Of a DNA stretch of 34,768 nt, positions 25,407-33,629 are shown piece by piece. The stretch's first letter is position 1. Each line of letters begins with the position of its first letter. Under the pieces are notes generated by a model, which saw nothing but the letters and a program-made list of their open reading frames with translations, was not told the origin of the DNA and made no database searches. The stretch lies in the NCBI GenBank assembly GCA_011056555.1, contig DSEQ01000049.1:1-34768 (forward strand), in the 5' to 3' direction. The DNA is from Candidatus Zixiibacteriota bacterium (lineage in GTDB: Bacteria; Zixibacteria; MSB-5A5; JAABVY01). The position numbers and the translations under genes were made by a program.

Positions 25407-26183
25407 ATGAGAAAACTAATTGAAAGTCTTGGGCGGATTCTGATAGCATTTGTCGCCGATATCGGCGGCTTGTTTATTATGATTTGGGGCATCATCCTGT
25501 CCGTTCCCACAATCTTCAAGAGAATCAGGCTGATTTTCGAACAGATGCTCATGATGGGGGTGCGTTCTCTGCCGCTGGTAATCTTAACTTCCGTCTTTAC
25601 CGGCTCGGTAACAGCCTGGCAGGCGGCCTATCAGTTCAAAGGTCTGGTTCCCTTGGAGTGGCTGGGCCTTACAGTCGCCAAAACAGTCTTCATCGAGCTG
25701 GGTCCGGTGCTCACGAGCCTTGTACTGGCCGGCCGTGTGGGCGCCTCGATCGCCGCCGAACTGGGAACAATGCGTGTAACCGAGCAGATTGATGCGCTCG
25801 AATCGATGGGCATCAATCCGGTCGGATACCTGGTGATGCCGCGGCTTGTGGCCGGAATGATTATGGTGCCTGTATTAGTCATGTTTGCGAATATAATTGC
25901 AATTCTGGGCGGCATGGTGGTGGCTGTCATGCTCGTGAATATAAGTTATGAAACTTTCACAGACAGTATCAAATCCTATGTCTATATTCGGGATGTCGTC
26001 TCCGGCCTGCAGAAATCGGTGGGTTTCGGGGCAATTATCGCACTGATGGGATGTTATAACGGTTTTAATGCCAAGGGAGGAGCGGAGGGTGTGGGCCTGG
26101 CCACTACCAGGGCTGTGGTTCTGGCCTCTGTTTTGATCCTGGTTTCAGACTATATCATGGCAACCATACTGTTCAATGTATAA
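25407..26183 (+). CDS. mlaE: MlaE-family ABC transporter permease
   Basis: A 258-residue integral membrane protein of the MlaE/YrbE type, which carries phospholipids (or other lipids) across the envelope. It has five to six hydrophobic segments and family blocks such as ELGPVLTSLVLAGRVGASIAAELGTM, seen as ELGPVLTSLVLAGR and GASIAAELGTMRVTEQIDAL, plus PRLVAGMIMVPVL and KSVGFGAIIALMGCYNG. Its start lies three bases after the dnaB stop and the ATPase gene follows three bases after its own stop. The cognate substrate-binding MCE protein (MlaD) is not encoded next to it. Confidence 0.93.
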   Translation: MRKLIESLGRILIAFVADIGGLFIMIWGIILSVPTIFKRIRLIFEQMLMMGVRSLPLVILTSVFTGSVTAWQAAYQFKGLVPLEWLGLTVAKTVFIELGPVLTSLVLAGRVGASIAAELGTMRVTEQIDALESMGINPVGYLVMPRLVAGMIMVPVLVMFANIIAILGGMVVAVMLVNISYETFTDSIKSYVYIRDVVSGLQKSVGFGAIIALMGCYNGFNAKGGAEGVGLATTRAVVLASVLILVSDYIMATILFNV

Positions 26184-26186
26184 GAA

Positions 26187-26909
26187 ATGATAAGACTCGA
26201 AAAAGTATACAAAAGCTTCGGCACTAACGAGGTCCTGAAGGGTATCGACCTGGAGATAAACAGCGGCGACAGCATGGTTATTTTCGGAGCCTCCGGAAGC
26301 GGTAAGAGCGTAATGCTGAAGCTGATTATGGGTCTTTTGAAGCCGGATGAAGGCGACATTTATATTGACGGTAAGAACATAAACGAGCTTAAACGCTCGG
26401 AACTGGACGAGTTGCGCACACGCTTCGGAATGCTCTTCCAGGGCGCGGCGCTTTTCGATTCCATGACGGTCTATGAAAATGTCACCCTGGGAAGATCGGA
26501 ACATGGCGATATGAGCAAACAGGATAGAATAGAATGCGCCCGGAGAAATCTTGAGATGGTAGGTCTTGCAGGTACAGAATATAAATATCCGGCCGAGCTC
26601 TCGGGCGGAATGAAGAAGCGTGTGGGTTTGGCGCGGGCATTATGCATGGAACCGGAGATCATTCTTTATGACGAGCCGACCACAGGCCTTGACCCGGTCT
26701 CAGCAGATAAAATTAATGACCTGATAATCGAATTGAGGGACAAACTTAATATAACCTCTGTGGCCGTTACGCATGACATATACTCCGCTTTCCGAATCGG
26801 CCGGCGTTTCGCTATGTTATATGAGGGGAATATCAGGTTTGACGGCACTAAAGAGGAGATGGAATCCTCAGATGATCAGGTCCTGAAGGACTTCCTCAGC
26901 CACCATTAA
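26187..26909 (+). CDS. mlaF: MlaF-like ABC transporter ATP-binding protein
   Basis: The ATPase partner of the MlaE-like permease, 240 residues. Walker A is GASGSGKS (34-41), the Q-loop is in MLFQGAALFDSMTVYENV, the ABC signature is LSGGM (138-142) and Walker B with the catalytic Glu is ILYDEPTTGLDP. The switch His is in VTHD. It follows the permease with a three-base gap. The next gene, radA, is functionally unrelated, so the mla pair appears inserted in a replication/repair neighbourhood. Confidence 0.93.
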   Translation: MIRLEKVYKSFGTNEVLKGIDLEINSGDSMVIFGASGSGKSVMLKLIMGLLKPDEGDIYIDGKNINELKRSELDELRTRFGMLFQGAALFDSMTVYENVTLGRSEHGDMSKQDRIECARRNLEMVGLAGTEYKYPAELSGGMKKRVGLARALCMEPEIILYDEPTTGLDPVSADKINDLIIELRDKLNITSVAVTHDIYSAFRIGRRFAMLYEGNIRFDGTKEEMESSDDQVLKDFLSHH

Positions 26910-26931
26910 TCATATCTCAAATTTCTTGCTT

Positions 26932-26957
26932 GGCTTCTCCCCCGCAAATCATATATT
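26932..26957 (+). promoter_or_regulatory. Candidate radA promoter close to the start codon
   Basis: TTGGCT (about 26930-26935) is followed after 16 bases by TATATT (26952-26957). Initiation seven bases downstream would fall one or two bases before the ATG at 26966, so the radA message might be nearly leaderless. The -35 match is poor. Confidence 0.35.
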
Positions 26958-26965
26958 AAGGGACT

Positions 26966-28336
26966 ATGCCCAAAGCGTCTGCAAAAACAGTCTATGTCTG
27001 CCAGTCATGCGGTGCGATCCATGCTAAATGGTCCGGGCGATGTGCCTCGTGCGGTGAATGGAACACATTGACCGAGGAGATTCAGGAAAATAAGAGCGCT
27101 AAAAAGAAAATAAGCGGCTCAAAATCCAATGTCGAAACGTACAGGCTTTCAGAAATCACCGGGGACACATCGTACAGAATTGTCTCGGGCAACAGCGAAT
27201 TCGACCGCGCAGTGGGCGGCGGAGTTGTGCCCGGATCATCGATCTTGATCGGCGGCGATCCCGGAATCGGCAAGTCCACCCTGCTTCTGCAGCAGTCTGG
27301 ATTATACGCCGGAGAGGGATTCATGAGCCTCTATGTCACCGGTGAGGAATCGCAGACCCAGATCAAAATTCGAGCCGACCGCTTGGGAATCGATACCGAT
27401 ATGATCGATGTCGCCTGTTTGGTCGATACGGATGAGATCATCACAGCATTGAATCAGCGCGAGTACAAATTCCTGATCATAGACTCTATCCAGACCTTAA
27501 AATCGGCACAACTGGAATCCTCCAGCGGGACTGTCAGCCAGATTCGTGAATCTGTCAGCACAATCCTCGATATTTGCCAGGTCAAGGAGATCACGGCCTT
27601 CCTGATTGGTCATGTCACCAAGGAGGGTATGATCGCAGGACCCAAGGTACTTGAACATATGGTTGATGTTGTTTTGTATTTCGAGGGCGAGAAAAATCAC
27701 ATGTTCCGGATCCTGCGCTCGGAGAAAAATCGTTACGGCCCGACCAATGAAATCGGGATTTTCTCGATCGAATCCTCGGGGCTCAAGCCCGTATCTAACC
27801 CTTCGGAAGTATTTATATCCAATCGCTCCGGCAATGAGTTCGGTTCGGTTATAACCGCCGCCATGGAGGGCAGTCGTCCCATACTTCTGGAACTGCAGGC
27901 ATTAGTTGGCGGGACAACCTACGGCTACCCCCAGCGTGTAACCTCCGGCTTCGACCCCAAGAGGCTGGCTCTGCTTTTGGCAATATTGGAAAAACGTCAG
28001 AGGATACCCTTTGGCGACAAAGATGTCTTCGTGAACATAACCGGCGGACTGCGGATTTTTGAGACGGCCATCGACCTGGCAATCGTAATTGCGCTGGTGT
28101 CGTCACTGGAGGAGGCCGCAGTCATGGACAAGACAATCATAATCGGCGAGGTCGGCCTGGGAGGGGAAATCCGCCAGGTTCCGGGCCTCGAGAGACGTTT
28201 GCTTGAAGCACAGAGGCTTGGATTCACCCGGGCCATTATCCCCGGCGGTATGAAACTTGACAAGCAAGCTTTGAATAAGATACACATAGAATCGGCCGGT
28301 GCATTATCCGATGCAATCAGTTTGGCGCTGGCCTGA
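26966..28336 (+). CDS. radA: DNA repair protein RadA (Sms), branch-migration helicase
   Basis: It processes recombination intermediates together with RecA. The 456-residue protein has an N-terminal zinc ribbon (Cys12, Cys15, Cys26, Cys29), a RecA-like ATPase with Walker A GGDPGIGKS (96-104), the RadA-specific motif at 254-258 and a C-terminal Lon-like domain (about 290-456). The last is an inactive Lon protease-type fold with the motifs DVFVNITGGLRI and GEVGLGGEIRQV. The RadA motif reads KNRYG instead of the usual KNRFG, a conservative change. No strong ribosome site precedes the ATG. Confidence 0.96.
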   Translation: MPKASAKTVYVCQSCGAIHAKWSGRCASCGEWNTLTEEIQENKSAKKKISGSKSNVETYRLSEITGDTSYRIVSGNSEFDRAVGGGVVPGSSILIGGDPGIGKSTLLLQQSGLYAGEGFMSLYVTGEESQTQIKIRADRLGIDTDMIDVACLVDTDEIITALNQREYKFLIIDSIQTLKSAQLESSSGTVSQIRESVSTILDICQVKEITAFLIGHVTKEGMIAGPKVLEHMVDVVLYFEGEKNHMFRILRSEKNRYGPTNEIGIFSIESSGLKPVSNPSEVFISNRSGNEFGSVITAAMEGSRPILLELQALVGGTTYGYPQRVTSGFDPKRLALLLAILEKRQRIPFGDKDVFVNITGGLRIFETAIDLAIVIALVSSLEEAAVMDKTIIIGEVGLGGEIRQVPGLERRLLEAQRLGFTRAIIPGGMKLDKQALNKIHIESAGALSDAISLALA

Positions 28337-28350
28337 AAAGGAGGAAACAA

Positions 28351-28920
28351 ATGGAGAAGATAAAACTGGGCCCCCAGACTCTTTTGGTGCCGCTTCCGGT
28401 AACCCTTCTAACCGCCCAGATCGAGGGTGAAAAACCAAACATCATTACGCTTTCCTGGGTGGGAATATGCAACTCGGAACCTCCCATGATCGGAGTCGGC
28501 ATCCGTGAAAGCCGCTTTACATATCACATGGTGGTCGAGGCGGGTGAATTTGTGGTCAATATTCCCGGAGAGAATCAGGTCAAGGCCGCCGATTTATGCG
28601 GCAATACCTCAGGAAGAAATAAAGACAAGTTTGCCGAAACAGGCTTTACCGCAATCCCGGCCGATAAGGTCTCTGCCCCGTTAATCAAGGAATGTCCGAT
28701 TAATATGGAATGTGTGGTGAAGCACTCCATCAAGCTGGGCTCGCATGATTACTTCATAGCCGAAATTGTCGAGACACATGTAAATTCAGACTGCTGGACG
28801 GATGATAAGAAATTAAACATCGAAAATCTTAAGCCATTTGCGTATATGACCAAGAAGCGCTCCTATTACGGGGGCTTCAGCGATATTTTTGGAGATTACG
28901 GTTATTCGGTCAAAAGCTGA
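28351..28920 (+). CDS. Flavin reductase-like / flavoredoxin family protein
   Basis: The 189-residue protein has the FMN-binding split-barrel fold of flavin reductase-like proteins: SWVGICNSEPPMIGVGIR, FTYHMVVEAGEFVVNIP and a C-terminal FAYMTKKRSYYGG. Members bind FMN and transfer electrons or reduce flavin; the physiological partner here cannot be told. A strong ribosome site (AAAGGAGGAAACAA) precedes the ATG. Its stop overlaps the tgt start (TGATG), indicating coupled translation. Confidence 0.88.
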   Translation: MEKIKLGPQTLLVPLPVTLLTAQIEGEKPNIITLSWVGICNSEPPMIGVGIRESRFTYHMVVEAGEFVVNIPGENQVKAADLCGNTSGRNKDKFAETGFTAIPADKVSAPLIKECPINMECVVKHSIKLGSHDYFIAEIVETHVNSDCWTDDKKLNIENLKPFAYMTKKRSYYGGFSDIFGDYGYSVKS

Positions 28921-30041
28921 TGGTTGACGATAGATTTTCATACAAGCTGATTCGCAAAGACTCAGCGACTAACGCCCGCCGGGGACAAATTACAACTGCA
29001 CACGGCACAATCGAAACTCCGGTCTTTATGCCAGTCGGCACGTATGGTTCAGTCAAGGCCATCTCGGCCGCCGATCTGGAGGAGCTGGGCTTCGAAATCA
29101 TCCTGGGCAATACCTATCATCTCTATCTGAGGCCGGGAGACGACCTGATCGCCGATTGCGGAGGACTGCATCGCTTTAACGGCTGGAATCATCCGATCCT
29201 GACCGATTCCGGCGGATACCAGATTTTCAGCCTCAAATCTCTGGTGAAGATCACCGAGGAAGGTGTGCTGTTCAGATCGCACATTGACGGCTCCTCGCAT
29301 ATGTTCACCCCTCAAAAGGTCATAGATATTCAGAAAAATCTCGGCGGGGACATCATTATGCCGCTCGATATCTGTCTGGAATATCCCGCCTCTAAAACTG
29401 AAGCATATCAGTCGCTTCTGAAGACGGACAGGTGGGAGAAGGAAGCCAGAGATTACTGGGATAAGACCCAAAATGGCCAGGCATTATTCGGAATAGTCCA
29501 GGGTTCAGTCTATCCCGAACTCAGGAAAATAGCGGCTGAAAAGACGATGGAACTCGATTTTCCGGGTTATGCTATCGGCGGACTGTCTGTGGGCGAACCC
29601 CTGAACCTGATGTATGAGATGACAGAGGTTGTCACAGAGTTTTTGCCGGAGGATAAACCCCGCTATCTAATGGGCTTAGGCTCGCCATTGGAGCTTCTGG
29701 AAGCAATTGCGCGCGGAATCGATATGTTTGATTGCGTGATGCCGACTCGAAATGCCCGCAACGGCACTCTTTTCACCTCCAGGGGCAAGATGACAGTCAA
29801 GGCCGCCAGCTATAAGTATGATTTCAGGCCGATTGACGAGGATTGCGGATGCCCTGTCTGCGAGCGTTACAATCGGGCCTATATCAGACATCTATTCAAT
29901 GTCTCAGAACCCAATGTCCTGAGGCTGGCCACAATCCACAATTTATTCTTTATCAGCGACTTAATGAAGAAGGCGCGGGAGCATATCGAGGCCGGGAGCT
30001 TCCATTCCTACCTGGAACATTTCCGTCAAGCGTATGTTTAA
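28920..30041 (+). CDS. tgt: Queuine tRNA-ribosyltransferase (tRNA-guanine transglycosylase)
   Basis: It exchanges guanine 34 of tRNAs with GUN anticodons for preQ1, a step of queuosine synthesis. The 373-residue enzyme has GNTYHLYLRPG, the base-binding LTDSGGYQIFSL, GYAIGGLSVGEP and the catalytic nucleophile Asp271 in DCVMPTRNARNG. An intact zinc site follows: Cys309, Cys311, Cys314 and His340, with E. coli spacing. The start overlaps the previous stop. As in many bacteria it is followed by yajC, but without queA upstream or secDF downstream. Confidence 0.97.
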   Translation: MVDDRFSYKLIRKDSATNARRGQITTAHGTIETPVFMPVGTYGSVKAISAADLEELGFEIILGNTYHLYLRPGDDLIADCGGLHRFNGWNHPILTDSGGYQIFSLKSLVKITEEGVLFRSHIDGSSHMFTPQKVIDIQKNLGGDIIMPLDICLEYPASKTEAYQSLLKTDRWEKEARDYWDKTQNGQALFGIVQGSVYPELRKIAAEKTMELDFPGYAIGGLSVGEPLNLMYEMTEVVTEFLPEDKPRYLMGLGSPLELLEAIARGIDMFDCVMPTRNARNGTLFTSRGKMTVKAASYKYDFRPIDEDCGCPVCERYNRAYIRHLFNVSEPNVLRLATIHNLFFISDLMKKAREHIEAGSFHSYLEHFRQAYV

Positions 30042-30057
30042 GATTACGATTAAATGC

Positions 30058-30087
30058 TTGACATTTTTGGTGGTAATATCCTACATT
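30058..30087 (+). promoter_or_regulatory. Candidate sigma-70 promoter of yajC-def-fmt
   Basis: A perfect TTGACA (30058-30063) and TACATT (30082-30087) are separated by 18 bases. Initiation near 30094 would leave room for the GGAGGT at 30120-30125 that serves the GTG at 30129, but barely any leader for the ATG at 30105. Confidence 0.5.
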
Positions 30088-30128
30088 ACCCAATTAAACT
30101 GTAGATGAAAAATTTTTTTGGAGGTCAA

Positions 30129-30440
30129 GTGCATAGCTTTATTTTGACAGTAGGATCCCAGCCTGCCGGAGGCGGCAGCATTTTGACAATGCTGATACCG
30201 TTTGCATTGATGTTTGCGGTATTGTATTTCTTAATCATCAGGCCGCAGCAGAAACGTGCCAAGGAGCATCAGTCGATGCTGGGAACTCTGAAGAAGGGTG
30301 ACCGCGTGGTAACTTCATCCGGCATGTTCGGCACAATCTTTGCGATCCAGGACGATCAAAATAAAGTGGTTCTCAAGATTTCCGATGATATTAAAGTAGA
30401 ATTTGTTAAAAGTTCAATCGCAAGCAAAGTCGAAAGTTAA
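30129..30440 (+). CDS. yajC: Preprotein translocase accessory subunit YajC
   Basis: YajC is a small single-span membrane protein associated with SecDF and the Sec translocon. The product has a short N-terminal tail, one membrane segment (about residues 19-38, LIPFALMFAVLYFLII), the basic RPQQKRAKEH motif and a small cytoplasmic beta domain with LKKGDRVVTSSGMFGTI. I start at the GTG at 30129 because GGAGGT stands four bases before it; the in-frame ATG at 30105 adds eight residues but has no ribosome site. secD and secF do not follow. Confidence 0.9.
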   Translation: MHSFILTVGSQPAGGGSILTMLIPFALMFAVLYFLIIRPQQKRAKEHQSMLGTLKKGDRVVTSSGMFGTIFAIQDDQNKVVLKISDDIKVEFVKSSIASKVES

Positions 30441-30455
30441 TAATAAGTTTTTAAT

Positions 30456-30959
30456 ATGGCTATACGGCAAATAGTTCGCTATGGTAATCCGGTTCTGAGG
30501 AATGAATCGAAACCGGTGGAAAAAATTGATGACAAGGTCAAACAGCTTGTGCAGGATATGTTTGATACACTGCGCGATGCCAAGGGCCTTGGATTATCCG
30601 CCCCTCAGGTGGGGGTAAATCTCAGGGTATTTATTGTAGACCTGACCCAGGTCGATTTTGATGCTGAACCTCTTGTAATGATCAATCCTGAAATAATAGA
30701 AAAAAAAGGTGAAGTAATCGGGGAAGAGGGCTGTCTGTCGTTCCCCGGCCTTTATTTTGATGTTCCCCGCGGCGAACAGGTCGTGGTGGAATACCAGGAT
30801 TTGGAGGGCAACCGTAAACGTATAAGGGCTTACGGTCTAACTGCCCGAGCTGTCCAGCACGAGAATGACCATCTTGACGGAGTGCTGTTCATCGATTATC
30901 TCTCCGCCGCCCAGCGCGATCTTTTTGCCGGAAAGCTGAAAAAGATTAAAGTCGGCTGA
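30456..30959 (+). CDS. def: Peptide deformylase
   Basis: It removes the N-formyl group from new proteins. The 167-residue metalloenzyme shows the three motifs GLGLSAPQVG (44-53), EGCLS (91-95) and HENDH (135-139), giving the metal ligands Cys93, His135 and His139 and the catalytic Glu136. Motif 1 has Ser where Ala is usual (GLSAPQ). It starts 15 bases after yajC and ends two bases before fmt, the classical def-fmt pair. Confidence 0.97.
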   Translation: MAIRQIVRYGNPVLRNESKPVEKIDDKVKQLVQDMFDTLRDAKGLGLSAPQVGVNLRVFIVDLTQVDFDAEPLVMINPEIIEKKGEVIGEEGCLSFPGLYFDVPRGEQVVVEYQDLEGNRKRIRAYGLTARAVQHENDHLDGVLFIDYLSAAQRDLFAGKLKKIKVG

Positions 30960-30961
30960 AG

Positions 30962-31891
30962 ATGCGCCTAATCTTCATGGGGAATCCGCAATTTGCGGTT
31001 CCAGCTTTAGAGAAGCTTTTATATTCCAGACACGAGGTGGCGGCTGTTGTTACCTCGCCTGATCGTCCCAAGGGACGCGGGAAGAAACCTGCCTCACCTG
31101 CTGTGGCCGAAAAGGCCAGGGAAAAGGGATTGAACCTTATCCAGCAGGAGAATTTATCAGAGCAGGGTTTCCTGGCAAAAATTACCGCACTTGCTGTCAC
31201 AATCTTTGTGGTGGTGGCATTTCGTATTTTGCCGGTGGAGCTGTTTTCTATCCCGCCCAAAGGTGCGATCAATCTGCATGCATCTCTCTTACCGAAATAC
31301 CGGGGCGCCGCTCCTATCCAGTGGGCAATTATAAACGGAGAGCGGGAAACCGGTTTAACAACTTTTTCTATTCAAAAGAAGGTCGATACTGGCGGAATAA
31401 TATTGCAGGAGAAGGTGCCCATTGGGCCCATGGAAACTGCTGACGATCTTTCCGCCCGGATGTCTGTGCTCGGAGCTGATCTGATTCTGCAGACGCTGGA
31501 TCTGATCGAAAGCGGGGATTATGAAATAATTCCCCAGGATAATTCTCAGGCCAGCAAAGCTCCCAAAATCAATCCATCCGACGGCCACGTAGACTGGTCA
31601 TTGCCGGCAGAAAAAATTGTTAACCTGATTCGGGGGCTATCATCAAATCCGGGAGCTTACACTCATTTCGACGGCAGAAAGCTGAAGCTTTATCGTGCCC
31701 GAGTGGTGGAAGCGGAAAATTCCAGAAAACCCGGTGAGATAATCACGGCAAATGACAGAGAGGGCCTTGTGATCAAGGCCGGTAAAGATGCTGTATTGAT
31801 CGACGAGATTCAAATGGAAGGCAAAAAGCGACTCCCCTGCTGCGACTATATGCGCGGCTGCCCCATAAAGGAAGGACATTTCCTCGCTTAG
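30962..31891 (+). CDS. fmt: Methionyl-tRNA formyltransferase
   Basis: It formylates initiator Met-tRNA using 10-formyl-tetrahydrofolate. The 309-residue enzyme has MGNPQFAVPAL at the start, the catalytic Asn104 and His106 in INLHASLLPKYRGAAPIQWA and Asp142 in DTGGI, and the C-terminal OB-like tRNA-binding domain (from about 205; KINPSDGHVDWS, IRGLSSNPGAYT). It is downstream of def by two bases. With purN and purH it is one of three formyl-folate users in the window. Confidence 0.97.
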   Translation: MRLIFMGNPQFAVPALEKLLYSRHEVAAVVTSPDRPKGRGKKPASPAVAEKAREKGLNLIQQENLSEQGFLAKITALAVTIFVVVAFRILPVELFSIPPKGAINLHASLLPKYRGAAPIQWAIINGERETGLTTFSIQKKVDTGGIILQEKVPIGPMETADDLSARMSVLGADLILQTLDLIESGDYEIIPQDNSQASKAPKINPSDGHVDWSLPAEKIVNLIRGLSSNPGAYTHFDGRKLKLYRARVVEAENSRKPGEIITANDREGLVIKAGKDAVLIDEIQMEGKKRLPCCDYMRGCPIKEGHFLA

Positions 31892-31923
31892 GCGCAACTC
31901 GGCTATTTTTGCAGGAGTTGCAA

Positions 31924-33519
31924 ATGGATCAACAAATTATCGTCAACGCCGATCTGCACGAAACGCGGATTGCCATCATGGAAAACGGCAAACTGGTGGA
32001 GCTTCTGGTTGAGCGGCCTGACGAGGAACGCAATGTCGGAGCAATTTACAAGGGCAAGGTTGTAGCGGTTTTGCCCGGTATGCAGGCAGCCTTCGTGGAA
32101 CTGGGGCTGGATCGGACCGCCTTTCTGCACATCTCCGATGTCGGCTTCGACTCGAGCGCATCCTCCCGTTATGATTTCGATCTGATGGAGGATGAGGATG
32201 GCGCCGGAGGACCGGAGATTATCCGCAAGCACAGGGGCACGCCGATCGAGAAGCTGATCAAGAAGGATCAGGATATCCTAGTGCAGGTCATCAAGGAACC
32301 CCTGGGCCAGAAAGGGGCACGGATTTCCACCTCCCTCTCCCTGCCCGGGAGATTTATAGTGCTGGTACCGAACGAGCGGCATGTGCGCGTTTCTCGTAAA
32401 ATCACCAACTGGAATGAGCGCAAACGTCTGCGCAAAGTGCTCTTCGATCTCAAACCTGATGGCTTTGGGGTAATCATCAGGACAGAAGCAGAAAAGCAGC
32501 CGGAGAAGATTCTGAAAAAAGACCTGAAGAGGCTGCTCAAATTCTGGAACCGGATTACCTCGAAATATGAGAAAAACAAACCGCCCCAGCTATTGCATAA
32601 GGAGGTAGGCATAACCTCTTCCATCATCCGGGACTATTTCTCCGAGGAGACCAGCAAGCTGGTGGTCGATTCCAAGGACACCTATAAGAAGATCATGTCC
32701 TATGTCCGCGGCGTCGCGCCGCATCTCAAGGACAGGGTCGAATTTTACCAGGGCAATATCCCCATTTTCGATGTTTACGGCATCGAGCAGGAAATAGACA
32801 AGATGCTGGAGCGCAAGGTCTGGGTCAAAAAGGGCGCCTACCTGGTTATCGATCAGACCGAGGCTATGGTCACCATCGACGTCAATACAGGCAGATTTGT
32901 GGGTACGAAGGATCAGGAGAATACCATCCTGAGGGTCAACATGGAATCGGCGCGGGAGATCGCCCGGCAGATTCGCCTGCGCGACATAGGAGGCCTGATA
33001 ATTATCGATTTTATCGATATGTACAACCGTGAAAATCGCAGAAAATTGTATGAGGAGTTCAAGGGCCTTTTCAAAAACGACCGCGCCAAGAACTCTATCC
33101 TGCCGGTCTCGGATTTCGGGCTGATCGAGATGACCCGCGAGCGCAGCAAACCCTCGCTCTTGCAGGCTTTCTCGATCCCCTGCCCCACCTGCCAGGGACT
33201 GGGACGGGTGTATTCGCCGGAATCTGTGGTGATGCGTATCGAGCGCTGGTTCGCCCGTGCGCGCGCCGGTTCGAAATATAGAAAATTCAACCTGGTGGTA
33301 CATCCCAACGTGGGTGAAATCTTGAACGGCGACCGGGGACAGAACAAGCTCAAAGATATATGCAAGAAATTCCGTTTCAAGATCAATCTTGAGACTGATG
33401 ACTCGCTTTTCTTCGAGAATTACAAAATTATATCACTGGATGAGAATATGGATATCACCGAGATGTTCAAGACCAAGGCGGAACGCGCCTCTGATGAATT
33501 GCACGAGAACGGGAATTGA
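31924..33519 (+). CDS. rng: Ribonuclease G (RNase E/G family)
   Basis: This endoribonuclease acts in rRNA maturation and mRNA decay. The ATG at 31924 is chosen because CAGGAG lies eight bases upstream; a TTG five codons earlier is possible. The 531-residue protein has an S1 domain near the N-terminus (GAIYKGKVVAVLPGMQAAFVE and SLPGRF blocks), the metal-binding Asp319 (VTIDVNTGRFVG) and Asp362 (IIDFIDM), and the zinc-link CPTC (Cys420, Cys423). The spacings of these residues (43 and 58) equal those in E. coli RNase E. It lacks the long disordered C-terminal scaffold of RNase E. It starts 32 bases after fmt and converges on a minus-strand gene pair. Confidence 0.96.
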   Translation: MDQQIIVNADLHETRIAIMENGKLVELLVERPDEERNVGAIYKGKVVAVLPGMQAAFVELGLDRTAFLHISDVGFDSSASSRYDFDLMEDEDGAGGPEIIRKHRGTPIEKLIKKDQDILVQVIKEPLGQKGARISTSLSLPGRFIVLVPNERHVRVSRKITNWNERKRLRKVLFDLKPDGFGVIIRTEAEKQPEKILKKDLKRLLKFWNRITSKYEKNKPPQLLHKEVGITSSIIRDYFSEETSKLVVDSKDTYKKIMSYVRGVAPHLKDRVEFYQGNIPIFDVYGIEQEIDKMLERKVWVKKGAYLVIDQTEAMVTIDVNTGRFVGTKDQENTILRVNMESAREIARQIRLRDIGGLIIIDFIDMYNRENRRKLYEEFKGLFKNDRAKNSILPVSDFGLIEMTRERSKPSLLQAFSIPCPTCQGLGRVYSPESVVMRIERWFARARAGSKYRKFNLVVHPNVGEILNGDRGQNKLKDICKKFRFKINLETDDSLFFENYKIISLDENMDITEMFKTKAERASDELHENGN

Positions 33520-33629
33520 TCTGCAATTAAGGGTGCACCATCCGCGCAAGCGGTGGGATTTCATTGTGCAAAGAACATAGCAGGTTGTGTTCCGATTAAA
33601 CCCACATTTCATGTGGGGTACAAAGTATA
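33520..33629. other. Convergent spacer with hairpins
   Basis: This spacer between rng and a convergent gene has a clean hairpin CCCACAT-TTC-ATGTGGG (33601-33617). Read on the minus strand it is followed by TTTAAT and may weakly terminate the minus-strand pair. A shorter CCGC-GCAA-GCGG hairpin lies at about 33543-33554. No T-run follows either on the plus strand, so rng termination is not evident. The style suggests a repeat remnant. Confidence 0.4.

Noticed and set aside
32590..33303. Minus-strand open frame of 237 codons opposite rng
   Set aside because: Antisense to RNase G whose catalytic residues are all in the plus frame; no start signal.
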